Below are positions 25,001 through 35,124 of a stretch of DNA of 64,000 nt, piece after piece. How positions within the stretch are numbered: the stretch's first letter is position 1; the number at the start of each line of letters is the position of its first letter. A program made the position numbers and the translations under genes. Source of the DNA: Limanda limanda (Eukaryota; Chordata; Actinopteri; Pleuronectiformes; Pleuronectidae); the NCBI RefSeq assembly GCF_963576545.1, contig NC_083637.1:15789507-15853506 (forward strand), read 5' to 3'. The notes under the pieces were generated by a model. That model searched no databases. It saw only the letters and a program-made list of their open reading frames with translations, and was not told the DNA's origin.

Positions 25001-28000
25001 ATACTGGGTTCACTCCCTAAAGTCAACGAATCCGGGGTATCTGCTCTGTTGTCGTCAAACAATTCCTCAAGACAGAACGTGGAGTACTCAACATCTGACA
25101 ATGCTGAAAGAGGGGATATGGGTCTGTCTTCAGAGTACTGTAAGTAATAGTTACAATGTTGATGATTCATTATTGCACATTTAATTCCCGGAGACAAACA
25201 GTGCTCTTCAGTTGAAGCTACAGATTCTGGTGAGGATGCTCTAAAGTCTGATATCCAGCTCTGCAAGAGTGAAAAGTCAAAGTCAGAAGAGACAGACTCT
25301 GGGGATAATGCCCTGCTGCAAAATAACCTATCAATTTCAAAGTCTGATAAAACTGACTGTGGTGACTCTGGTCTGGTCTCGTCAAACAGGGCTTCCAGAC
25401 ACAAACCAGTATCACCCCAGTCTGAAAGTATTGAATCTGGTGTATACGACCTGTGCCTCAACAGTTTCGCATCATATGCGAAATAAGGACATCTGAACTG
25501 AGGAACAGGCGAGTCAGGAGAGAGGGGCCTAAGTTCACTTTGAGATTCAACTGACTCTGGTCTTAACTCGTCAATCCAATGGTCTATGTAAAACTCGTCA
25601 TCTGATGGTAATGAGGGAAGGTAAGAGGGTCTCACTTCTAATGATTTGATGTTGCACAAATCATGAGCTTGGTTTTCTTGTGTATTTCCCCGCACAATGT
25701 CTGCATATGTAAGAGGTCTTTGAGCAAACAGTGTCAGAGAGGAAGTCAGGGCCATATTTGTGATACTGGGTTCACTCCTGAAAGTCAACGAATCAGGGGA
25801 ATCTGCTCTGATGTCGTCAATCAATTCCTCAAGACAGAACGTGGAGTACTCAACATCTGACAATGCTGAAAGAGGGGATATGGGTCTGTCTTCAGAGTAC
25901 TGTAAGTAATAGTTACAATGTTGATGATTCATTATTGCACATTTAATTCCCGGAGACAAACAGTGCTCTTCAGTTGAAGCTACAGATTCTGGTGAGGATG
26001 CTCTAAAGTCTGATATCCAGCTCTGCAAGAGTGAAAAGTCAAAGTCAGAAGAGACAGACTCTGGGGACAATGCCCTGCTGCAAAATAACCTATCAATTTC
26101 AAAGTTTGATAAAACTGACTGTGGTGACTCTGGTCTGGTCTCGTCAAACAGGGCTTGCAGACACAAACCAGTATCACCCCAGTCTGAAAGTATTGAATCT
26201 GGTGTATACGACCTGTGCCTCAACAGTTCCGCATCATAAGCGAAATAAGGACATCTGAACTGAGGAACAGGCGAGTCAGGAGAGAGGGGCCTAAGTTCAC
26301 TTTGAGATTCAACTGACTCTGGTCTTAACTCGTCAATCCAATGGTCTATGTAGAACTCGTCATCTGATGGTAATGAGGGAAGGTAAGAGGGTCTCACTTC
26401 TAATGATTTGATGTTGCACAAATCATGAGCTTGGTTTTCTAGTGTATTTCCCCGCACAATGTCTGCATATGTAAGAGGTCTTCCAGCAAACAGTGGCAGA
26501 GAGGAAGTCAGGGCCATATTTGTGATACTGGGTTCACTCCCTAAAGTCAACGAATCCGGGGAATCTGCTCTGTTGTCGTCAAACAATTCCTCAAGACAGA
26601 ACGTGGAGTACTCAACATCTGAAAATGCTGAAAGAGGGGATATGGGTCTGTCTTCAGAGTACTGTAAGTAATAATTACAATGTTGATGATTCATTATTGC
26701 ACATTTAATTCCCGGAGACAAACAGTGCTCTTCAGTTGAAGCTACAGATTCTGGTGAGGATGCTCTAAAGTCTGATATCCAGCTCTGCAAGAGTGAAAAA
26801 TCAAAGTCAGAAGAGACAGACTCTGGGGACAATGCCCTGTTGCAAAATAACCTATCAATTTCAAAGTCTGATAAAACTGACTGTGGTGACTCTGGTCTGG
26901 TCTCGTCAAACAGGGCTTCCAGACACAAACCAGTATCACCCCAGTCTGAAAGTATTGAATCTGGTGTATACGACCTGTGCCTCAACAGTTCCGCATCATA
27001 AGCGAAATAGGGACATCTGAACTGAGGAACAGGCGAGTCAGGAGAGAGGGGCCTAAGTTCACTTTGAGATTCAACTGACCATGGAGACTCTGGTCTTAAC
27101 TCGTCAATCCAATGGTCTATGTAGAACTCTTCATCTGATGGTAATGAGGGAAGGTAAGAGGGTCTCACTTCTAATGATTTGATGTTGCACAAATCATGAG
27201 CTTGGTTTTCTTGTGTATTTCCCCGCACAATGTCTGCATATGTAAGAGGTTTTAGAGCAAACAGTGGCAGAGAGGAGGTCAGGGCCATATTTGTGATACT
27301 GGGTTCACTCCCTAAAGTCAACGAATCCGGGGTATCTGCTCTGTTGTCGTCAAACAATTCCTCAAGACAGAACGTGGAGTACTCAACATCTGACAATGCT
27401 GAAAGAGGGGATATGGGTCTGTCTTCAGAGTACTGTAAGTAATAGTTACAATGTTGATGATTCATTATTGCACATTTAATTCCCGGAGACAAACAGTGCT
27501 CTTCAGTTGAAGCTACAGATTCTGGTGAGGATGCTCTAAAGTCTGATATCCAGCTCTGCAAGAGTGAAAAGTCAAAGTCAGAAGAGACAGACTCTGGGGA
27601 TAATGCCCTGCTGCAAAATAACCTATCAATTTCAAAGTCTGATAAAACTGACTGTGGTGACTCTGGTCTGGTCTCGTCAAACAGGGCTTCCAGACACAAA
27701 CCAGTATCACCCCAGTCTGAAAGTATTGAATCTGGTGTATACGACCTGTGCCTCAACAGTTTCGCATCATATGCGAAATAAGGACATCTGAACTGAGGAA
27801 CAGGCGAGTCAGGAGAGAGGGGCCTAAGTTCACTTTGAGATTCAACTGACTCTGGTCTTAACTCGTCAATCCAATGGTCTATGTAAAACTCGTCATCTGA
27901 TGGTAATGAGGGAAGGTAAGAGGGTCTCACTTCTAATGATTTGATGTTGCACAAATCATGAGCTTGGTTTTCTTGTGTATTTCCCCGCACAATGTCTGCA

Positions 28001-31000
28001 TATGTAAGAGGTTTTAGAGCAAACAGTGGCAGAGAGGAGGTCAGGGCCATATTTGTGATACTGGGTTCACTCCCTAAAGTCAACGAATCCGGGGTATCTG
28101 CTCTGTTGTCGTCAAACAATTCCTCAAGACAGAACGTGGAGTACTCAACATCTGACAATGCTGAAAGAGGGGATATGGGTCTGTCTTCAGAGTACTGTAA
28201 GTAATAGTTACAATGTTGATGATTCATTATTGCACATTTAATTCCCGGAGACAAACAGTGCTCTTCAGTTGAAGCTACAGATTCTGGTGAGGATGCTCTA
28301 AAGTCTGATATCCAGCTCTGCAAGAGTGAAAAGTCAAAGTCAGAAGAGACAGACTCTGGGGATAATGCCCTGCTGCAAAATAACCTATCAATTTCAAAGT
28401 CTGATAAAACTGACTGTGGTGACTCTGGTCTGGTCTCGTCAAACAGGGCTTCCAGACACAAACCAGTATCACCCCAGTCTGAAAGTATTGAATCTGGTGT
28501 ATACGACCTGTGCCTCAACAGTTTCGCATCATATGCGAAATAAGGACATCTGAACTGAGGAACAGGCGAGTCAGGAGAGAGGGGCCTAAGTTCACTTTGA
28601 GATTCAACTGACTCTGGTCTTAACTCGTCAATCCAATGGTCTATGTAAAACTCGTCATCTGATGGTAATGAGGGAAGGTAAGAGGGTCTCACTTCTAATG
28701 ATTTGATGTTGCACAAATCATGAGCTTGGTTTTCTTGTGTATTTCCCCGCACAATGTCTGCATATGTAAGAGGTCTTTGAGCAAACAGTGTCAGAGAGGA
28801 AGTCAGGGCCATATTTGTGATACTGGGTTCACTCCTGAAAGTCAACGAATCAGGGGAATCTGCTCTGATGTCGTCAATCAATTCCTCAAGACAGAACGTG
28901 GAGTACTCAACATCTGACAATGCTGAAAGAGGGGATATGGGTCTGTCTTCAGAGTACTGTAAGTAATAGTTACAATGTTGATGATTCATTATTGCACATT
29001 TAATTCCCGGAGACAAACAGTGCTCTTCAGTTGAAGCTACAGATTCTGGTGAGGATGCTCTAAAGTCTGATATCCAGCTCTGCAAGAGTGAAAAGTCAAA
29101 GTCAGAAGAGACAGACTCTGGGGACAATGCCCTGCTGCAAAATAACCTATCAATTTCAAAGTTTGATAAAACTGACTGTGGTGACTCTGGTCTGGTCTCG
29201 TCAAACAGGGCTTGCAGACACAAACCAGTATCACCCCAGTCTGAAAGTATTGAATCTGGTGTATACGACCTGTGCCTCAACAGTTCCGCATCATAAGCGA
29301 AATAAGGACATCTGAACTGAGGAACAGGCGAGTCAGGAGAGAGGGGCCTAAGTTCACTTTGAGATTCAACTGACTCTGGTCTTAACTCGTCAATCCAATG
29401 GTCTATGTAGAACTCGTCATCTGATGGTAATGAGGGAAGGTAAGAGGGTCTCACTTCTAATGATTTGATGTTGCACAAATCATGAGCTTGGTTTTCTAGT
29501 GTATTTCCCCGCACAATGTCTGCATATGTAAGAGGTCTTCCAGCAAACAGTGGCAGAGAGGAAGTCAGGGCCATATTTGTGATACTGGGTTCACTCCCTA
29601 AAGTCAACGAATCCGGGGAATCTGCTCTGTTGCCGTCAAACAATTCCTCAAGACAGAACGTCGAGTACTCAACATCTGACAATGTTGAAAGAGGGGATAT
29701 GGGTCTGTCTTCAAAGTACTGTAAGTAATAGTTACAATGTTGATGATTCATTATTGCAAATTTAATTCCCGGAGAAAAACAGTGCTCTTCAGTTGAAGCT
29801 ACAGATTCTGGTGAGGATGCTCTAAAGTCTGATATCCAGCTCTGCAAGAGTGAAAAGTCAAAATCAGAAGAGACAGACTCTGGGGACAATGCCCTGCTGC
29901 AAAATAACCTATCAATTTCAAAGTCTGATAAAACTGACTGTGGTGACTCTGGTCTGGTCTCGTCAAACAGGGCTTCTAGACACAAACCAGTATCATCCCA
30001 GTCTGAAAGTATTGAATCTGGTGTATATGACCTTTGCCTTAACAGTTCCGCATCATAACTGAAATATGGAGATCTAAACTGAGGAACGGGAGAGTCAGGA
30101 GAGAGGGGCCTAAGTTCACTTTGAGATTCAACTGACCATGGAGACTGTGGTCTAAACTCCTCAATGAAATGGTCTCCGTAGGAGAGTGTGAACTCTTCAT
30201 CTGAAGTTAACAAGGGAAGGTTAAAGGGTCTCACCTCTAATGATTCAAGTTTTCTTAAAGCATTATTTTGTATTTTGCATGGGCAGCCCCGCACAACGTC
30301 TGCATAGGTAAGAGGTTTTCCAATAGACAGTGGTCGGGAAGCAGTCCCAGCTCCATTTGTGCTGTTAGTGTCAGCTTGTAAAGTAAGTTCATCTGGCGAA
30401 TCTTGTGTGTTGTTGTTAAACGATTCCTTGACAGAACATGTTGAATATTCAACATCTGACACTGTTGAAAGTGGTGACACTGGTCTACCTTCAGAATATG
30501 CCAAGTAATAGTCACATTGTTGACTCTCTACCTGGCCAAATGTAATCTCAGGAGACAGAAATTGCTGGTCAATTGACTCTACACATTCTTGGGAGGACGT
30601 TACAAAACTGGTTAATAATTGCTCCATTACACTAACCTGTTTTATTTTATCCAAAGTGTTTTCAAGACATACATCATTATAAAATGGTTCTGAACACCGG
30701 GTTGGAGTGTCTAATGTGAGTCTTAATTTGTTAATGTCATCTTCAAGTTGTGTATAATTGCAGTCAGTTTTTGCCTTTTCAAGGTAGGTTGTTTTTAAAT
30801 TTGATATTGGTTGTACTTTATTTGCAAACTTCAGACTGTATTTTGGTCTTGCGGCCAGGTTAAAGATGAACTGTTCGGGTGAATATTGTTTTTTCAGCAT
30901 ATGGCAATCTTCAGGTGATTGTCTTTCATGTTTGGTATAAAAGTTTAGTTTCGGACATTCTTTCTGCCAATGCAAACTTCTGGACTCTTGGAAGTTATTG

Positions 31001-33076
31001 TTTGTTAAATCATTATTTGACTGACTTGGTGATGACGTGTAATCAGAAGATTGTGGTTTTAATTGGGAAAACCAGTAATCAAGAAAAGGATTACTGATCC
31101 CCTCTTCTGCTTTTGGGGGTTCAGATGACAGTGTCCTGGCTTCTGTACTATTTGAACTGTCTGAATGTTCACTTTGGATACTTTTGACATGTGTAAGATA
31201 TGATGCAGCTAAAATAGCTTTTGTTTGCAAGGGTGCCCTTTCTTCATCTGTTGGGTTTATGCCTCTTTGGCATGGTGATGAAAGAGAATGCCCAGAATAT
31301 TGCCAATAATCACTTTTTATATCCTTGTTTTGCGAGACCAACACATGTGATGGGAGATAAGCTTTTGTTGCAAGAGATTCTTGAGACACAGGAGGATTTT
31401 GATTTGAAGCTACTAATTTTGCTGTGAAGGGCCTACCCGGACTCACTTTGTTACTGCAGACTGTATTGTGAGGAGTTGATGTCATAAGTGGTGAGGGGAG
31501 ATTTCCTTCTGAATATTGCAAATAATAATCACAATATTGACTTGAAAGTTGAGCACGAATAGGTTCTGACAGCACAAGTTCAAGAAATGAAAAACTACAC
31601 TGGGAACTCTGAGATTCTCGTGACGATGGTCGACATTCCCTATCAGAAGATCCGTATTCATGAATAGAGGTAGCTGGGTCAGGTGAAGAGGCTCTTGAAT
31701 CAGGAGAAATATCTTCTAGCAAAAATTCATCATACTCAATTTCCAATGTCCCAGGTGAGGTTGCTCTGACTTTAAGTATATTTTCATTATATTTAGGTGC
31801 TTGGGACTTAGCGGACAATGGCCTATTCTTCACCAAGGACTCGGTAGTGGGGTCATCTTTTGTAACAAATTGTGGGTAACGTTCCTCTTTGTGTGACTGA
31901 TGGGGGTGTGATTTACTTTCTTTGAAATCAGTTGTAACTTCTGGTGAGCTCCATGCATCAGACCATGGAGACAGTCTATGTCTGCTGTCAAAAATAACGG
32001 AAAAGTCTTTAGTACAAGTAGGAGAGTCAGGTGACATTGGCCTATAATCATTAATTGACATGACAGATTCAGGAGATGACAGTCTAGTTATGGAGTCATT
32101 AAACATCCATGACTCTAATGAGTCAAATGGATTCTCTGAAGAATCTGAATCAGGGGTCAAAGGGCTAAACTGTGGTGTGAGATTGGGGATGGGGAAAAAA
32201 TGGCTGGAAGAGATCATCTTTGACTTAGAAGTGTAAGATGTATTTTCCCTGACAATGAAATGTTCACTGTCTGGACTAATAAAACTGGAATTATAGTACC
32301 TACCAGTTGAGTCACAAACCATCGGAGCTGAGTCACTGGGTGTCAACATGGTCTTTGTGACCTTCATTTTGATTGGTTTCATCGAGCTGTACTTGGCTGT
32401 GGCAATAACAGAATCTGATGCCTGGACACCGTCCTTATCATCGATGAAGGGCATGTCTTCTGGATATCTATAACTGTATGCTTGGGGTTTTGTGCTTCCT
32501 TCCTTGCTTAATTTGACCTCATTAGACTTCTGAAAGAGCCTGCTTTTTGGAGCTACATCGGTTTCATCTTCAGGCATGGCCGGAGTTGCTTGATGGTCCT
32601 CTTGTGACAATGCTAGCTGGCTAGGGTCAGAGATCATTTTACCGCTGGTTTTAGCTGAATCTCTTTCTCCAAGTTGTAGTGTGTAGCTTAACTCATTACA
32701 AAGCTCACTGAAGTCAGTCTCAGCTTGGTCTGACTCTGATAGACTGAGACCAAAGTCGCTGATTGATATGGATGCTGGCAACTTCAGAATTTCAGGCCAA
32801 TGCCCGTGTTGATCTTCAGAACCACAATGCATCAATGGTAAGATGTGGCTGAAGTCATCTTTGACTTGGCAGTGAGGGCCACTGACGAAATGAACTTGAT
32901 CACTGCAGCAACTTTTCTGGTCTTTCATTTGTGGGTCATTAGCCTGAATTGCTTGGCTTCCCAATGCTGCATCTTTTGAGTTGGGAAGCGTACTTACTTG
33001 CTCATCAGAGTTGTCGTAACCTGTAGGTTCGGGTGTAATTACATCCTCAGAGGTCCACAGATTAGGGTTTAATTCT
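10096..33076 (-). CDS. ank2: ank2 giant exon 2: post-death-domain Ser-Pro repeat exon
   Basis: One continuous open frame of about 7,660 codons following a good acceptor (T-rich tract then TTACAG at 33077-33082), phase 2 in, ending in TAA at 10096-10098. Residues 1 to about 850 are unique, Ser/Pro-rich and disorder-like, with motifs such as RPMSPDSPT and SSPESVMS. Residues about 850 to 7,320 are roughly 25 tandem copies of a 254/257-residue unit. The last 340 residues are again unique. Each unit includes TYADIVRG, DHWIDELRPES, RPLSPDSPVPQF, RSYTPDSILSDW, RALSPESVSSDFDF and NYYLQYSEDRPISPLS. No catalytic or globular domain is recognisable. By position it corresponds to the muscle-specific C-terminal insert region of ankyrins (inference). 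An internal GTAAGT donor after 32998 offers a 79-nt short version of the exon, so this huge form is probably an isoform. Where the giant form ends (stop here, or a weak internal donor such as GAT|GTAGTA near 10200) is not settled. Confidence 0.85.
20318..23400 (-). repeat. higher-order duplicate: 1,542-nt two-unit blocks
   Basis: Two consecutive two-unit blocks (offset 1,542 nt) share the alternation of a TYADIVRG unit and a variant TYADVVQG unit and the private EDTPISPLST variant. A few differences exist (for example DDNRAD versus DDNKAD), so this duplication is slightly older than the 3,057-nt one. Confidence 0.8.
26487..29540 (-). repeat. higher-order duplicate: 3,057-nt four-unit block
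   Basis: This block and the adjacent one at about 23430-26483 appear the same wherever I compared them, offset 3,057 nt (one 771-nt plus three 762-nt units). Both carry the same private variants, such as CLQALFDE, VLSNFEIDRLF, EELIDDIRADS and LTLFAQRPLTY. It indicates a very recent tandem duplication, or an assembly duplication. Confidence 0.85.
32998..33076 (-). CDS. ank2: ank2 short form of the giant exon 2 (alternative 5' splice site)
   Basis: 79 nt, phase 2 in, 0 out; ELNPNLWTSEDVITPEPTGY then DNSDEQ. It ends at a consensus CAA|GTAAGT donor. This exit phase matches all the following exons (39-nt exon, 599-codon exon, obscurin-type exon), whereas splicing straight from the 33354-33564 exon to any of these would break the frame. 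It is therefore very likely the constitutive part of the exon. Confidence 0.8.
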
Positions 33077-33353
33077 CTGTAACCCAAAAAAAATAACACT
33101 TGGATCACAAAATAGGACTTTGCTTGAGTGTGGTAAATCACAGACCTAATCTAAAATGACTGAAAGGCAACACCCCAGTCATCATGATGTGGCCCTGCTC
33201 TATTTTTTACTGGCATGCTGGGAAATACTGACCTCCAGAGAGGCAGCAGGTTTGAGTACTGAGTGTCAAGTGAAGTAAGACAAATGATTGACACCCCATT
33301 ACGCAACTGATGTGTATTGAAGATTCTGGAATCATTAAAACTGAAAGACTTAC

Positions 33354-33564
33354 TGTGGGATTTCAAGCTCGTCCAACAGGTCACCATGGATGCTCTCTGA
33401 GTGGGTATGTCCAGCAGGCTCTGCCCAGGAAGGAATATCCAGTAGGGAAGCAACTGACAGGTCCTCTTCAGAAACAGCTGGGGGTGGTCTGCGATCCGTC
33501 TCCACCATTCTCACAAACCTGGGGCTGTCTACATCCTCTTGCACAGAAGATAGGGCAACTGACA
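33354..33564 (-). CDS. ank2: ank2 exon: tail after death domain
   Basis: 211 nt, phase 1 in, 2 out; [20 protein letters not shown], then [20 protein letters not shown] and [10 protein letters not shown]. The VSEEDLSV segment matches IVSEEDISV of mammalian ANK2. The strong GTAAGT donor leaves phase 2, which only the acceptor at 33077 matches among the downstream exons. Confidence 0.93.
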
Positions 33565-33656
33565 CTGAAAATAAATCACAAATGTGATGAATACAAGTAC
33601 AAGAAAACACAGAAATAGAGCCACGTGTATTGCTGAGTCTTTAGAGGTGTTAGTAC

Positions 33657-33797
33657 CTTCACTGTGATCCAGTGTTTTCTCGATCTCTGCATAAGTTCTA
33701 GATGTTTGCTCTTGAACTGACTTGTTCATCTGAGTTTCAATAAGATGGACTATGTCCATGCGGTTGATCTTGGTTAGCCTCTTAATTAGACAGTCCT
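33657..33797 (-). CDS. ank2: ank2 exon: end of death domain
   Basis: 141 nt, phase 1/1; [20 protein letters not shown] then [28 protein letters not shown]. Conserved [12 protein letters not shown] helix. Confidence 0.96.
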
Positions 33798-34128
33798 CTG
33801 TGGAAGAATTTATTCATTATTAATATACTAGAGAAAGCATTCAAATCACAAAATATAGAAAATAAAATGTAAGAATATATTTAATCTAAAATCTGACATA
33901 ATAATGAATATGGCTCTACTATATGCAAAAATACATTGATCAATTTAAAACCAAAGATAAAATACATTAATTGAACAGGATGTGCTCACATAACTGAGAG
34001 TACATATAAATAAAAAGCTAATATTATGGTCAGTATAGTTAAACAAACAAGCATGGTTACAGGATTTGAAGTATTGAATTGACATGTACCACAAGATGTA
34101 AAATGCAATAAATAAAAACAAAATTTAC

Positions 34129-34260
34129 CTGTGGCATGTTTACCTTCCCGCTCAACCCAGCACTGCAGCAAGGCATGGCTCTGCTCTTGGAGGGAATTAG
34201 GATTCTCTGTTCTCACTGACTGGATTTCATTCTCACTAAATTCCAATTCTCTTGCCAGCT
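34129..34260 (-). CDS. ank2: ank2 exon: death domain
   Basis: 132 nt, phase 1/1; [20 protein letters not shown] then [24 protein letters not shown]. Six-helix death-fold core residues (ENPNSL, ALL..W) are present. In ankyrins this domain contributes to partner binding and autoregulation rather than apoptosis. Confidence 0.96.
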
Positions 34261-34357
34261 CTGAGGTGATAAATAACAGAAGCAAGGGTTCAAATTCAAT
34301 TAAAGTTTAAAAATTAAGATAAAAAACTATGAATGTTTACATAATTTAAAAACTTAC

Positions 34358-34435
34358 CAGTCCAGCTGAAGCCAAGCAGATCTGCAATGATAGCTAATGT
34401 CTCCTCTTTCCTGTCAGCATCATCCTGCCAATCCA
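34358..34435 (-). CDS. ank2: ank2 exon: start of death domain
   Basis: 78 nt, phase 1/1; VDWQDDADRKEETLAIIADL then LGFSWT. Corresponds to mammalian LAYIADHLGFSWTELA. Donor GTAAGT. Confidence 0.95.
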
Positions 34436-34917
34436 CTAAAACGGCCACCAAAGTCAAACATCATATTTTATCATCAGGGTCAACAGTTGAAGGTAAATTA
34501 TATTTTATGGTAAAACCTGTTCCACATTGTAAGTACCAGCTATGTAAAATATCAAGTCAAGATGTATATTGTTATCTCCTGAGGGCTCTATGTTATGGGC
34601 TGTAATACTCTGAAATGAATAGTGGTTCTGTGATGTTGACATGGATGATAACATAAAAGTTCGATTCTCTGACTCTCTGAGGAGGTATTGACTGGTTTAC
34701 AGACCATGACTATTTCGTTGCAATTGACAATTTTTTTTTTTATTAATGATTAGTGTAAGCAATGCTATTATTGCGTTGTTCAAGCAATGTGCAAGCAAAT
34801 ATTAGTAATGTTGTATTAGTAGTAGAGATACCGATGCATCAAAATAGTTGAAGCTAATACTTTAACCAACATGGCTGTTGAATCTTGAGATTGCATATAC
34901 AAGAACATCACAACAGA

Positions 34918-34962
34918 CCCACACACATACACACACGAACACACATACAGACAGACACAGAC
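34918..34962. repeat. CA-rich microsatellite
   Basis: Interrupted CA/CAGA repeats in the intron between giant exon 1 and the death-domain exon. Confidence 0.85.
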
Positions 34963-35124
34963 AATGTTGACAAGGACGTAAAGCAAGATGGAACAGGACA
35001 AATCACAACACAACAAGACAACACAAAATGCCTAATGGAAACATTATATTTTTGGGAAGAGGGGTAGGGGTCTTCCAGCCAGGAAGAGATAGGAAAGCAA
35101 AAGCCCAGGTATTTCTGGCCATAC

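Larger units (their letters stand above)
11110..30530 (-). repeat. tandem 762/771-nt coding repeat array, about 25 units
   Basis: The TYAD(I/V)V codons recur from about 30293 down to about 11842, a span of 18.45 kb with 24 intervals of 771 nt or 762 nt. The 9-nt difference is presence or absence of Pro-Glu-Ser in RPESPESVESQ. Units are near-identical at the DNA level in the middle and more divergent at both ends. A subset carries a variant block (GTSLSQSAGRLPTYADVVQG and SPNEELTFFSIDHW). Confidence 0.95.

Noticed and set aside
11358..30062. Regular series of 65-75-codon frames on both strands every 762/771 nt inside the array
   Set aside because: They are off-frame shadows of the 257-residue coding repeat; they repeat only because the DNA repeats.
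11110..30530. CRISPR-like or satellite DNA
   Set aside because: The unit is far too long and fully coding in one frame with a conserved acceptor; no spacers, vertebrate context.
33077..33141. Starting giant exon 2 at the Met at the upstream end of its frame
   Set aside because: Those codons are intron sequence including the T-rich acceptor tract; the exon begins at 33076 by splice phase.
35003..35124. Extra C-terminal codons of the giant exon 1 frame
   Set aside because: They follow a good GTATGG donor at the conserved TPG|death-domain junction, so they are intronic.
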